64,000 nt of DNA from Brachybacterium sacelli. Lineage in GTDB: Bacteria > Actinomycetota > Actinomycetes > Actinomycetales > Dermabacteraceae. Shown one piece after another: positions 52,948-61,910 of the stretch. Each line of letters starts with the position of its first letter. The stretch's first letter is position 1. Below the pieces are notes generated by a model, which was not told the origin of the DNA, ran no database searches, and saw only the letters and a program-made list of their open reading frames with translations. Position numbers and translations under genes: made by a program. The DNA lies in contig NZ_JAGIOD010000001.1 in NCBI RefSeq assembly GCF_017876545.1, forward strand, positions 2,294,001 through 2,358,000, written 5' to 3'.

Positions 52948-53002
52948 GCGCAGCCGGGGCTGGACTAGGCTCCGGGGAGCAGACCTTTTCCGGGAGGAGA
53001 CC

Positions 53003-53941
53003 ATGACCAGCACCGACCCGCGCCCCGCCCGGCCCTTCGGCACGGTGGGCACCGCAATGGTCACGCCGCTGACCGAGGACGCCCATGGGATCGACCTCGA
53101 CGCCGCCCAGCAGCTCGCGGTGCACGTCACCGAGCACGGCAACGACATGATCGTCGTCTCCGGCACCACGGGCGAGGCCCCCACCCTCACCGATGTCGAG
53201 AAGCTGGAGCTCGCCCGCGCGGTCCGTGCGGCCGTCGGCCCCGAGATCACGGTCATCGCCGGGGTGGGCACCTACGACACGGCGCACTCGATCGACCTCG
53301 CCCGGGAGCATGCGAAGCTCGGGGTCGACGGCCTGCTGGTCGTCACCCCGTACTACTCCAAGCCCACCCAGGCCGGGATCATCGCGCACACGACCGCGAT
53401 CGCCGATTCCACGGACCTGCCCGTGATGCTATACGACATCCCCGGCCGCACCGGCACCCCGCTCGCCTACGAGACGCTGCTGCGCCTGGGCGAGCACGAG
53501 AAGGTGCTCGCGGTCAAGGACGCCAAGGCGAACCTCCAGCAGGCGTCCTTGGTGATGGAGAAGACCGATCTGACGTACTACTCCGGCGAGGACGCGCTGA
53601 ACCTGGCATGGCTGAGCATCGGCGCCTCCGGCATGGTGTCCGTGGTCGGCCAGGTGGCCGGTGACCTGGAGCGCAAGATGGTCGAGGCCGTGGACCGGTC
53701 CGACCTCGTGGCCGCGCGCGAGGCCCACCACGGCCTCGTCCCCGTGGTCGAGGCCATCATGAACCACCTCCCCGGGGCCGTCGCCGCCAAGGCCGCCCTC
53801 GCCCTGCAGGGGGTGCTTCCCCACGCCGCCATGCGAGGACCCCACGTCCCTGCCGACGCCGACCAGCTGCGGGCGCTCGCCGCGGCGCTGGAAGAGGTCG
53901 ACGGCATCCCCTCATGCGATCCCGCCCGGAGGCCCTTGTGA
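53003..53941 (+). CDS. dapA: 4-hydroxy-tetrahydrodipicolinate synthase
   Basis: DapA condenses pyruvate and aspartate semialdehyde, the first step to diaminopimelate and lysine. The 312-residue TIM-barrel protein shows VSGTTGEAPTLTDVEK, VVTPYYSKPTQ, VMLYDIPGRTG with the proton-relay Tyr, and VLAVKDAKANL with the Schiff-base Lys near residue 171. A strong ribosome binding site GGGAGGAGACC precedes the ATG; a TAGGCT box near 52966 may be its -10. The stop overlaps the rnj start (GTGA), the usual dapA-rnj pair. Confidence 0.97.
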   Translation: MTSTDPRPARPFGTVGTAMVTPLTEDAHGIDLDAAQQLAVHVTEHGNDMIVVSGTTGEAPTLTDVEKLELARAVRAAVGPEITVIAGVGTYDTAHSIDLAREHAKLGVDGLLVVTPYYSKPTQAGIIAHTTAIADSTDLPVMLYDIPGRTGTPLAYETLLRLGEHEKVLAVKDAKANLQQASLVMEKTDLTYYSGEDALNLAWLSIGASGMVSVVGQVAGDLERKMVEAVDRSDLVAAREAHHGLVPVVEAIMNHLPGAVAAKAALALQGVLPHAAMRGPHVPADADQLRALAAALEEVDGIPSCDPARRPL

Positions 53942-55632
53942 CCACTGCCTATTCCCACCGGCTCGACCAGGCGCCGGCGCTGCGCCGCGGCTCCCTGCGG
54001 ATCACGCCGCTGGGCGGGCTCGGCGACGTCGGCCGCAACATGACCGTGCTCGAGTTCGAGGGGCGGTTGCTGATCATCGACTGCGGCGTGCTCTTCCCCG
54101 AGGACGCCCAGCCCGGCGTGGACCTGATCCTGCCGGACTTCGACCTCATCCGGGACCGCCTCGACGACGTGGCCGCGATCGTGCTGACCCACGGGCACGA
54201 GGACCACATCGGCGCGGTGCCCTACCTGCTGCGCATGAAGCCGGACCTCCCGCTGGTCGGCAGCCAGCTGACGCTCGCCTTCCTCGAGGCGAAGCTGCGG
54301 GAGCACCGCATCAAGCCCTACACCTACGCGGTCACGGAGGGAGAGCAGGAGCGCTTCGGCCCCTTCGACTGCGAATTTGTCGCCGTCAACCACTCGATCC
54401 CCGACGCCCTCGCCGTGCACGTGTCGACGCCGGCCGGAACCGTGCTGCACACGGGCGACTTCAAGATGGACCAGCTGCCCCTCGACGGTCGCATCACCGA
54501 CCTGCGCGCCTTCGCCCGTCTCGGCGAGGCCGGCGTGGACCTGTTCATGACCGACTCCACCAACGCGGAGGTCCCGGGATTCACGGTCGGTGAGCAGGAG
54601 ATCGGTCCGACGCTGGACGGGATCTTCGCCAAGGCGAGGCAGAAGATCGTGGTCGCGTCGTTCTCGAGCCATGTCCACCGGGTCCAGCAGGTGCTCGATG
54701 CGGCCGCCGCCCATGGACGCAAGGTCGCCTTCGTCGGGCGCTCGATGGTGCGCAACATGGGCATCGCCTCCGAGATGGGCTATCTCGACATCCCCGCGAA
54801 CACCGTCATCGACGTCAAGAAGATCGACTCCCTGCCCGACGAGCAGGTCGTGCTCATGTGCACCGGCAGCCAGGGCGAGCCGATGGCCGCGCTGAGCCGC
54901 ATCGCCAATCGCGATCACCGTGTCAGCGTAGGACCGGGCGACCTCGTCGTCCTCGCCTCCTCCCTCATCCCGGGCAACGAGAACGCCGTGTTCCGCGTGG
55001 TCAACGGACTCATGGCCCTGGGCGCCGAGGTGGTCCACAAGGGCAATGCGAAGGTCCACACCTCGGGCCATGCGAGTGCCGGCGAGCTTCTGTACTGCTA
55101 CAACATCGTGCGGCCCAAGAACGTGATGCCGATCCACGGCGAGGTGCGCCACCTCATCGCCAACGGGAAGATCGCCGAGTCCACCGGGATCCCGCCCGAG
55201 CGGGTCCTCCTCGCCCAGGACGGTCACGTCGTCGACCTCAGGGACGGGGTGGCGCAGGTCGTCGGGGAAGTGCCCAACGGATACGTGTACGTGGACGGCT
55301 CGAGCGTCGGCGAGGTCTCCGAGGCGGATCTGAAGGACCGTCGGATCCTGGGCGACGAAGGCTTCATCTCCCTGTTCGCGGTGGTCAACTCCGAGACCGG
55401 CGCGCTGATCGCCGGTCCCGAGATCCACGCCCGCGGCGTCGCCGAGGACGACGTGGTCTTCGACAAGATCCGCCCGGAGATCGTCGAGGCCCTCGAACAG
55501 GCCGTGGCCGACCAGTCCAACCGCGGCGACACCCACCAGCTGCAGCAGGTCATGCGCCGGGTGATCGGCCGCTACGTGTCGCAGCGCCTGCGCCGGCGCC
55601 CGATGATCATCCCGATCGTGATCGAGGCCTGA
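53938..55632 (+). CDS. rnj: Ribonuclease J
   Basis: RNase J is an endo- and 5'-exonuclease of the metallo-beta-lactamase/beta-CASP type that matures and degrades RNA. The 564-residue protein has IVLTHGHEDHIGAVPYLL (zinc ligands near 85-90), HTGDFKMDQLP, the beta-CASP MCTGSQGEPMAALSRIAN and VHTSGHASAGEL. The GTG at 53938 has GGAGG 5 bases upstream and overlaps the dapA stop; an ATG at 53914 is a weaker alternative. The C-terminal oligomerisation region ends RRRPMIIPIVIEA. Confidence 0.96.
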   Translation: MTTAYSHRLDQAPALRRGSLRITPLGGLGDVGRNMTVLEFEGRLLIIDCGVLFPEDAQPGVDLILPDFDLIRDRLDDVAAIVLTHGHEDHIGAVPYLLRMKPDLPLVGSQLTLAFLEAKLREHRIKPYTYAVTEGEQERFGPFDCEFVAVNHSIPDALAVHVSTPAGTVLHTGDFKMDQLPLDGRITDLRAFARLGEAGVDLFMTDSTNAEVPGFTVGEQEIGPTLDGIFAKARQKIVVASFSSHVHRVQQVLDAAAAHGRKVAFVGRSMVRNMGIASEMGYLDIPANTVIDVKKIDSLPDEQVVLMCTGSQGEPMAALSRIANRDHRVSVGPGDLVVLASSLIPGNENAVFRVVNGLMALGAEVVHKGNAKVHTSGHASAGELLYCYNIVRPKNVMPIHGEVRHLIANGKIAESTGIPPERVLLAQDGHVVDLRDGVAQVVGEVPNGYVYVDGSSVGEVSEADLKDRRILGDEGFISLFAVVNSETGALIAGPEIHARGVAEDDVVFDKIRPEIVEALEQAVADQSNRGDTHQLQQVMRRVIGRYVSQRLRRRPMIIPIVIEA

Positions 55633-55720
55633 GCGCGGCCCGACCGCTGGCGGGCGTGAGATGCGCCCGGTGCGACGGGCCGCAGCACGCCGCCTCCTCG
55701 GTCTGAGAAGGGGCACGCGG

Positions 55721-55726
55721 TACCCT
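55721..55726 (+). promoter_or_regulatory. -10 box TACCCT for ftsK
   Basis: TACCCT ends 7 bases before the ATG at 55734, again a leaderless layout. Confidence 0.4.
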
Positions 55727-55733
55727 GGGAACC

Positions 55734-58664
55734 ATGGCGACACGTACGTCTTCCCCCGCACGTGCGTCGAAAGGCTCGTCGCGGACCTCGGCTTCCGGCT
55801 CATCCCGCACCGCCGGCTCCGCGGCCCACGACCCGTCGACGCTCCCCCTGCCGGTGCGCGCAGTGCGCTCCGGCTATCTCGCGATCGCCCACATGGCCGG
55901 CGGGCTCGTCCGCTCGATCGGCGTGGCGCGCTGGGAGGTCGCCCAGGATCAGCGGCGTGACGGCTACGCGCTGTTCCTGCTTCTGATCGCGGCCCTCGTC
56001 GCCGTCGTGGAGTGGTGGCAGTCCGCCGGGCCCGTCTTCGGGGCCGTGCACACCGTGGTCGCCGGCACCTTCGGCATCTCCTCCATGGTGATCCCGCTGC
56101 TCGCCGCCGGCTGGGCGATGCGCATGTTCCGTCGGCCCGACCAGGTCCGAGCCAACTCGCGCATCGCGATCGGCATCGCCCTGCTGCTCACCGCGATCTC
56201 CGCGATCGCCTCCGTCTCCGCGCGGCTGCCCGCCCCGGCCGACGGCATCGACGCCCTGGCCCGCGGCGGCGGCGTGCTCGGCTTCCTCGCCGCCGCCCCG
56301 CTCGAAGCCCTCGTGCCCCCGGTCGCCGTGGTCGTCCTCCACGCCGTGCTGATCGCCTTCGGCATCCTCGTGCTGACGGCGACCCCCGTGGAGTCGATCC
56401 CCTCGCGCCTGCGCGGCGTCTACGACGTGATGGTCGGCAACAGCGAGGAGGAGGACGCCGAGCGCGTCGCCTTCGGCCTGCGGCCCCGCCGCCCCGATCC
56501 CGCGGTCCACGAGCAGGCCACCGAGGCCCAGCCGGCCGGCCGGCCCCGTCGCCGCAGCCGCAAGGAGAAGGCCGAGGACGAGGCGGCCCGACGGGACCAC
56601 GAGAGCTTCGGCTACGCCGGGGACGAGGCGTTCGAGCAGGGCGTCGCCGACGAGGCGGCCGCCACGGCCGCGACGAAGAAGAGCCGCAGGAAGAGCCCGC
56701 AGCGCGGCGCCCCCTCCGACTCCACCGAGGTCTTCGACGTGATCGAGGACGAGAACAACCGCGCCAAGACGTTCCCCGGCAAGGGCGCCCAAGGTGCCCA
56801 GGGTGCCGAGGAAGCCGGCGCCGGGGCGACCACCCCGATGCCGACCGCCGCCGCCAAGAGCGCAGGGGCGACCCGGCCCGCGCCCACCAAGGCGGCTGCG
56901 ACCAAGGCGGCCGCCGAGGAGAAGCAGGAGCTGGTGCCGCCGCCGCTGGGTGACCTGCCGCGGGCAGGGGAGCAGCTGGAGCTGGCCGGGGACGTCGTCT
57001 ACACCCTGCCCGAGTCGTCCTTCCTGCTGGAGGGTCCGCCCCACAAGACCCGCTCCGAGGTCAACGACCAGGTCGTCGCGGCACTGGGCGAGGTCTTCGA
57101 GCAGTTCAACGTCAACGCCGAGGTGGTCGGCTTCTCCCGCGGGCCGACGGTCACCCGCTATGAGATCGAGCTCGCCCCGGGCACCAAGGTCGAGAAGGTC
57201 ACGGCCCTGGACAAGAACATCTCCTACGCCGTGGCCAGCGCCGACGTGCGCATCCTCTCGCCGATCCCCGGCAAGAAGGCGATCGGCATCGAGATCCCCA
57301 ACACCGACCGCGAGACCGTTGTCCTCGGCGACGTGCTGCGCAGCTCGGTCGCGCGCCGCAACGAGCACCCGCTGGTGATGGGCGTCGGCAAAGACGTCGA
57401 GGGCGGCTATGTGGTCGCGAACCTCTCGAAGATGCCGCACCTGCTGGTCGCGGGTGCCACCGGCGCCGGCAAGTCGAGCTTCGTCAACTCGATGATCACC
57501 TCGATCCTGATGCGCGCCACCCCCGAGGAGGTGCGCATGGTGCTGGTCGATCCCAAGCGCGTCGAGCTCACCATCTACGAGGGCATCCCGCACCTGATCA
57601 CCCCGATCATCACCAACCCGAAGAAAGCCGCCGAGGCCCTCGAGTGGGTGGTCAAGGAGATGGACGCCCGCTACGACGACCTCGCCGCCTTCGGGTACAA
57701 GCACATCGACGACTTCAACAAGGCGGTGCGCGCCGGGGAGATCACCCCACCCCCGGGCAGTGAGCGGCGCCTGGCCCCGTACCCCTACCTGCTGGTCGTC
57801 GTCGACGAGCTCGCGGACCTCATGATGGTCGCCCCGCGCGACGTCGAGGCCTCGATCCAGCGCATCACCCAGCTGGCCCGCGCCGCCGGCATCCACCTGA
57901 TCCTGGCCACGCAGCGTCCGTCGGTCGACGTCGTCACCGGCATCATCAAGGCCAATGTGCCCAGCCGCCTGGCCTTCTCCACGTCCTCCCTGCAGGACTC
58001 GCGGGTCATCCTCGACTCCGTCGGCGCGGAGAAGCTCATCGGCCAGGGCGACGCCCTGTTCCATCCGATGGGCAAGGCGAAGCCGATGCGCGTGCAGGGC
58101 GCCTGGGTCAACGAGTCCGAGATCCACCAGGTCGTCGACCACGTCAAGAGCCAGATGAAGCCCAACTACCGCGAGGACGTCCAGGTCGTCGCGGCCAAGA
58201 AGCAGATCGACGACGACATCGGCGACGATCTCGACGTGCTGCTGCAGGCGACCGAGCTCGTGGTCACCACGCAGTTCGGCTCCACCTCGATGCTCCAGCG
58301 CAAGCTGCGGGTCGGCTTCGCGAAGGCCGGTCGCCTGATGGACCTGCTCGAGTCCCGCGAGATCGTCGGCCCCTCGGAGGGGTCCAAGGCCCGTGACGTG
58401 CTGGTGCATCCCGACGAGCTCGGCTCGGCCCTCGCCCGGATCCGCGGCGAGGACGTCCCCGCCGGCGAGGGGGACCAGCCCTACGGCGCGGATCAGGCCG
58501 TCGAGCTCGACGAGGCCCCGGCCGCTCAGAGCGGCGGGGAGGAGGTCGAGGACCGGTACGGGTCCGATCCGCTGGCCGAGGACGGCTCCGAGCCCGCCAC
58601 CGACTACTACGACCAGGACGACGACGAGGACGGCGAGGACGCCTGGAGCCTCACCGGCCGCTGA
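55734..58664 (+). CDS. ftsK: DNA translocase FtsK/SpoIIIE
   Basis: FtsK pumps chromosomal DNA through the division septum and activates Xer recombination at dif. The 976-residue protein has a Ser/Arg-rich N-terminus, four membrane segments (about residues 75-225; for example ALFLLLIAALVAVVEWW), a charged and Ala/Lys-rich linker to about 400, the alpha/beta motor (Walker A LLVAGATGAGKSSFVNSMIT near 573, Walker B PYLLVVVDELADLMMVAP) and a C-terminal gamma winged-helix (QRKLRVGFAKAGRLMDLLES). An acidic tail (YYDQDDDEDGEDAWSLTG) ends the protein. xerC is in the same window. Confidence 0.97.
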   Translation: MATRTSSPARASKGSSRTSASGSSRTAGSAAHDPSTLPLPVRAVRSGYLAIAHMAGGLVRSIGVARWEVAQDQRRDGYALFLLLIAALVAVVEWWQSAGPVFGAVHTVVAGTFGISSMVIPLLAAGWAMRMFRRPDQVRANSRIAIGIALLLTAISAIASVSARLPAPADGIDALARGGGVLGFLAAAPLEALVPPVAVVVLHAVLIAFGILVLTATPVESIPSRLRGVYDVMVGNSEEEDAERVAFGLRPRRPDPAVHEQATEAQPAGRPRRRSRKEKAEDEAARRDHESFGYAGDEAFEQGVADEAAATAATKKSRRKSPQRGAPSDSTEVFDVIEDENNRAKTFPGKGAQGAQGAEEAGAGATTPMPTAAAKSAGATRPAPTKAAATKAAAEEKQELVPPPLGDLPRAGEQLELAGDVVYTLPESSFLLEGPPHKTRSEVNDQVVAALGEVFEQFNVNAEVVGFSRGPTVTRYEIELAPGTKVEKVTALDKNISYAVASADVRILSPIPGKKAIGIEIPNTDRETVVLGDVLRSSVARRNEHPLVMGVGKDVEGGYVVANLSKMPHLLVAGATGAGKSSFVNSMITSILMRATPEEVRMVLVDPKRVELTIYEGIPHLITPIITNPKKAAEALEWVVKEMDARYDDLAAFGYKHIDDFNKAVRAGEITPPPGSERRLAPYPYLLVVVDELADLMMVAPRDVEASIQRITQLARAAGIHLILATQRPSVDVVTGIIKANVPSRLAFSTSSLQDSRVILDSVGAEKLIGQGDALFHPMGKAKPMRVQGAWVNESEIHQVVDHVKSQMKPNYREDVQVVAAKKQIDDDIGDDLDVLLQATELVVTTQFGSTSMLQRKLRVGFAKAGRLMDLLESREIVGPSEGSKARDVLVHPDELGSALARIRGEDVPAGEGDQPYGADQAVELDEAPAAQSGGEEVEDRYGSDPLAEDGSEPATDYYDQDDDEDGEDAWSLTGR

Positions 58665-58726
58665 GCACCCCGGAACCCAGGTCCGCCCGTCGGGCACCAC
58701 CCCTCACGCACCACCCAGGAGCACCG

Positions 58727-59320
58727 ATGACCACATCTCGCACGGAGCCGGTCCCGCTCTGGAACATCGCGAACATCCTCACCCTGGTGCGGTGCGCGAT
58801 GGTTCCGCTGCTGGTGGTGCTCGCCGCCCTCTACCCGGACACCGTCCCCGGCAGGCTGGTCGTGGCCGGGGTGTTCGTCCTGGCGATGATCACGGACTTC
58901 CTGGACGGGTACCTGGCCCGCAGCCGCAACCTGATCACCGACTTCGGCAAGATCGTCGACCCCATCGCCGACAAGGCGATGACGGGAGCGGCACTGATCA
59001 TGCTCTCCGTGTGGGAGTACGTGCCGTGGTGGATGACCGTGCTGATCCTGCTGCGCGAGATCGGGATCACCGTCATGCGCTTCACGATCCTCAAGTACGG
59101 GGCGCTGCCGGCGAACATGGCCGGTAAGGCCAAGACGATGGTCCAGACGATCGCGATCACCTTCTGCCTGATCCCCGTCGAGCTGTGGTGGGGGCCGGCC
59201 CGCTGGATCGGACTCGCCATGGTGCTGCTCGCCGTCGTCCTGACCGTGTGGTCGGGCCTGGTGAACCTCAAGGACGGTCTGCGTCTGCGCCGTGAGGCCC
59301 TCGCGGGCCCCGCCTCGTGA
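58727..59320 (+). CDS. pgsA: CDP-diacylglycerol--glycerol-3-phosphate 3-phosphatidyltransferase
   Basis: PgsA makes phosphatidylglycerophosphate from CDP-diacylglycerol, the product of cdsA. The 197-residue membrane protein carries the CDP-alcohol motif DFLDGYLARSRNLITDFGKI followed by VDPIADK, i.e. D-x2-DG-x2-AR-x8-G-x3-D-x3-D, and about five membrane segments. It lies in the conserved ftsK-pgsA-pncC-clgR row. The ATG follows CAGGAGCACC. The stop overlaps the pncC start (GTGA). Confidence 0.95.
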   Translation: MTTSRTEPVPLWNIANILTLVRCAMVPLLVVLAALYPDTVPGRLVVAGVFVLAMITDFLDGYLARSRNLITDFGKIVDPIADKAMTGAALIMLSVWEYVPWWMTVLILLREIGITVMRFTILKYGALPANMAGKAKTMVQTIAITFCLIPVELWWGPARWIGLAMVLLAVVLTVWSGLVNLKDGLRLRREALAGPAS

Positions 59321-59793
59321 GCACCGACCCCGCGGCGATCATCGCCCGGGCGGCGCAGCGCGGGCTCGTGCTCGCGACGGCCGAGTCCCTGACTGCCGGG
59401 GCCCTCGTGGCGCGCCTGGTGGACGTTCCCGGTGCCAGCGCGGTGATCGCCGGGGGAGCGGCCTGCTACTCGTACACCGCGAAGACCCGGGTGCTGGGGG
59501 TCGATGCCGCGCTGCTCGAGGAGACCGGGGCGGTCACGGCGGAGGTCGCCGCGGCGATGGCCGAGGGCGCGCTCGACCTGTACGCCGCGGACCTCGCGGT
59601 CTCGACCACGGGGGTGGCCGGGCCCGGGGCCGACGCCCGCGGCGTGCCCGCGGGGACGGTGCATCTGGGACTGGCCCGGTCCGGCGCCCCCGCGCTCACG
59701 CGTGAACTGCATCTCACCGGCGGGAGAGCCCGGATCCGGGCCGCGACGGTCGCTGCGGCGATCGATGATCTGGCGGCGGCGCTCGACCTCTGA
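59317..59793 (+). CDS. pncC: Nicotinamide-nucleotide amidase (CinA C-terminal family)
   Basis: A 158-residue stand-alone CinA C-terminal domain. PncC deamidates nicotinamide mononucleotide to nicotinate mononucleotide in NAD recycling. The family pattern VLATAESLTAGALVARLVDV, GGAACYSYTAKTRVLGV and STTGVAGPGADARGVPAGTV is complete. The N-terminal CinA domain is absent, as in many actinobacteria. GTG start coupled to pgsA. Confidence 0.94.
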   Translation: MSTDPAAIIARAAQRGLVLATAESLTAGALVARLVDVPGASAVIAGGAACYSYTAKTRVLGVDAALLEETGAVTAEVAAAMAEGALDLYAADLAVSTTGVAGPGADARGVPAGTVHLGLARSGAPALTRELHLTGGRARIRAATVAAAIDDLAAALDL

Positions 59794-59997
59794 CCTGGGG
59801 CACCGGTCCTCGCGGGACGGGCCCTGCTCCGCCCCGCTGTCTCGTCATGCACATCTCCCGGTCAGCTGTGGGAGGCGTGCCACTAGACTCTGGGGAACAC
59901 TCTCGAGGGTCGGGGCGTTGTCCTAGGCGTGATGACTTCCATGCACCGCACCCCCGAGGTGTTCCACCAGTTCAACCAGAGGAAGGGAGGCAAGGCC

Positions 59998-60303
59998 ATG
60001 GTGTTGTTCCGTCAGGAGCTCGGAGACGTGCTGCGCGACGCGCGTCGTTCCCAGGGCCGCACGCTGCGGCAGGTGTCCTCCGATGCCCGCGTGTCCCTGG
60101 GGTACCTCAGCGAGATCGAACGGGGCCAGAAGGAGGCCTCCAGCGAGCTGCTGGTCTCCGTGACCGAAGCCCTGGGTCTCCCGCTGTCCTTCGTGCTGCG
60201 CGAGGTGTCCGACCGGATCGCCGTCGCGGAGCGCGTGACCATCCCCGACACCGTGCCCGAGGGCCTCGCCGACGACGCGAGCCCGCTGGTCGGCGCCCAC
60301 TGA
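59998..60303 (+). CDS. clgR: ClgR-type XRE-family transcriptional regulator
   Basis: A 101-residue protein with an XRE helix-turn-helix: [20 protein letters not shown], then [20 protein letters not shown], the ClgR/PopR signature. In actinobacteria ClgR activates clp protease genes under stress. The ATG at 59998 is chosen because AAGGGAGGCAAGG lies just upstream; GTG 59929 would add 23 residues without similarity. A TAGACT box at 59884 could give a leader of about 100 bases. The gene is in the pgsA-pncC-clgR-DUF3046-recA order seen in mycobacteria and Micrococcales. Confidence 0.94.
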   Translation: MVLFRQELGDVLRDARRSQGRTLRQVSSDARVSLGYLSEIERGQKEASSELLVSVTEALGLPLSFVLREVSDRIAVAERVTIPDTVPEGLADDASPLVGAH

Positions 60304-60304
60304 G

Positions 60305-60529
60305 GTGCGGCGCAGCGAGTTCACGGAGCTGGCCGACCACGTGTTCGGCCCGATCCTGGCCCGCACCTACGTCCGGGACCTCGTGCTCGAGGACGCCGGC
60401 GGTCTGACCGCCGAGCAGGCCCTCGAGCGCGGGGTCCCGGTCCGTGCGGTGTGGACCGCCCTCTGCGACGCGATGGAAGTGCCCGAGCGACGACGCTGGG
60501 AAGTCCCCCTCGAGCAGCGACGCCGCTGA
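60305..60529 (+). CDS. DUF3046 family protein
   Basis: A 74-residue protein of the actinobacterial DUF3046 family: MRRSEFTELADHVFGPILAR, then LEDAGGLTAEQALERGV and VWTALCDAMEVPERRRW. The gene almost always lies between clgR and recA. No function is known; the fold is helical and cytoplasmic. It starts one base after the clgR stop. Confidence 0.92.
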   Translation: MRRSEFTELADHVFGPILARTYVRDLVLEDAGGLTAEQALERGVPVRAVWTALCDAMEVPERRRWEVPLEQRRR

Positions 60530-60591
60530 CCTCCGGCCGCCGGGGCACCGCCTCCGCGACACGCCGTGAGACGCCCCCTCCCTCGCGTGTT

Positions 60592-60605
60592 CGAACGCGT
60601 GTTCG
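60592..60605 (+). promoter_or_regulatory. SOS box (LexA site) of recA
   Basis: CGAAC-GCGT-GTTCG is a perfect match to the Gram-positive Cheo-type LexA consensus CGAAC-N4-GTTCG. It lies immediately upstream of the TATAGT -10 box, in the -35/-10 spacer, where bound LexA would block RNA polymerase. Confidence 0.9.
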
Positions 60606-60606
60606 G

Positions 60607-60612
60607 TATAGT
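60607..60612 (+). promoter_or_regulatory. -10 box TATAGT of recA
   Basis: TATAGT follows the SOS box by one base. Transcription would start near 60619, giving a recA leader of about 160 bases. Confidence 0.7.
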
Positions 60613-60779
60613 GGGTGCCGACGGTCTCCCCGGCACGACGTCCACCAACTCGCCGTTCCTCCCCAGACCCCGGTCATCCACACCGGAGACGGGGCGGCGG
60701 CGAATGTCGGGGGCCCGGCTTAGTGTGGCCGCACGGTCACCACGTCGGCTCACCCGGCCCCCTGGAAGGAACGAAGCAC

Positions 60780-61907
60780 ATGCCTGCACCGAAGTCCTCA
60801 GCCCCGAAGACCACCTCGAAGGATCGCGGCTCCTCGCTCGACAACGCCCTCGCCCAGATCGACCGCCAGTTCGGCAAGGGCTCGATCATGCGGCTGGGCG
60901 ACGAGACCCGCCCGCCCGTCGAGGTCATCCCCACCGGCTCCGTCGCGCTGGACGCCGCCCTCGGCGTCGGCGGGCTGCCCCGCGGACGCATCGTCGAGAT
61001 CTACGGTCCCGAGTCCTCGGGCAAGACCACTCTCGCCCTGCACGCCGTGGCCAACGCTCAGCGCAACGGTGGGATCGCGGCGTTCATCGACGCCGAGCAC
61101 GCGATGGACCCCGAGTACGCCAAGAAGCTCGGCGTGGACACCGACGCCCTCCTGGTCTCCCAGCCGGACACCGGTGAGCAGGCCCTGGAGATCACCGACA
61201 TGCTGATCCGATCCGGCGCCCTCGACGTCGTCGTGGTCGACTCGGTGGCGGCGCTGGTGCCCAAGGCCGAGATCGAGGGCGAGATGGGCGACTCCCACGT
61301 CGGCCTCCAGGCCCGCCTCATGTCCCAGGCGCTGCGCAAGCTCACCGGCGCGCTGTCCTCCTCGGGCACCACCGCGATCTTCATCAACCAGCTGCGCGAG
61401 AAGATCGGCGTCTTCTTCGGCAGCCCCGAGACCACCACGGGCGGTAAGGCGCTGAAGTTCTACGCCTCGGTGCGCATGGACATCCGCCGCATCGAGACCC
61501 TCAAGTCCGGCACGGACTCCGTCGGCAACCGCACGCGCGTCAAGGTCGTCAAGAACAAGATGGCCCCGCCCTTCAAGCAGGCGGAGTTCGACATCCTGTA
61601 CGGCGAGGGCATCTCGCGCGAGGGCGGGCTGATCGATCTCGGCATCGAGCACGGCGTCGTGCGCAAGTCCGGCGCCTGGTTCACCTATGAGGGCGACCAG
61701 CTCGGCCAGGGCAAGGAGAACGCCCGCCAGTTCCTCAAGGACAATCCCGACCTGGCCGTCGAGATCGAGGAGAAGATCCTGCGCACCCTCGGTGTCGGCA
61801 AGTACGCGACCGACCAGGAGGCGCAGGAGGCCCCGGCGGCCGCGGCGAGCGAGGACGCGCTCGGTGAGGACGAGTTCCTCGACGAGGACGTCCCCGCCAC
61901 CATCTGA
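60780..61907 (+). CDS. recA: Recombinase RecA
   Basis: RecA drives homologous pairing and triggers LexA cleavage. The 375-residue protein has Walker [19 protein letters not shown] near residue 76, the L1 region around [21 protein letters not shown]2 around [20 protein letters not shown], and [19 protein letters not shown]. The tail is acidic ([13 protein letters not shown]). No intein is present, unlike some mycobacterial RecA. ATG 60780 follows GGAAGGAACG. recX starts 3 bases after the stop. Confidence 0.98.
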   Translation: MPAPKSSAPKTTSKDRGSSLDNALAQIDRQFGKGSIMRLGDETRPPVEVIPTGSVALDAALGVGGLPRGRIVEIYGPESSGKTTLALHAVANAQRNGGIAAFIDAEHAMDPEYAKKLGVDTDALLVSQPDTGEQALEITDMLIRSGALDVVVVDSVAALVPKAEIEGEMGDSHVGLQARLMSQALRKLTGALSSSGTTAIFINQLREKIGVFFGSPETTTGGKALKFYASVRMDIRRIETLKSGTDSVGNRTRVKVVKNKMAPPFKQAEFDILYGEGISREGGLIDLGIEHGVVRKSGAWFTYEGDQLGQGKENARQFLKDNPDLAVEIEEKILRTLGVGKYATDQEAQEAPAAAASEDALGEDEFLDEDVPATI

Positions 61908-61910
61908 CCG

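Noticed and set aside
59929-59997. Longer clgR start at GTG 59929
   Set aside because: A strong ribosome binding site sits directly before ATG 59998, where the ClgR-type sequence begins; the extra residues have no similarity.
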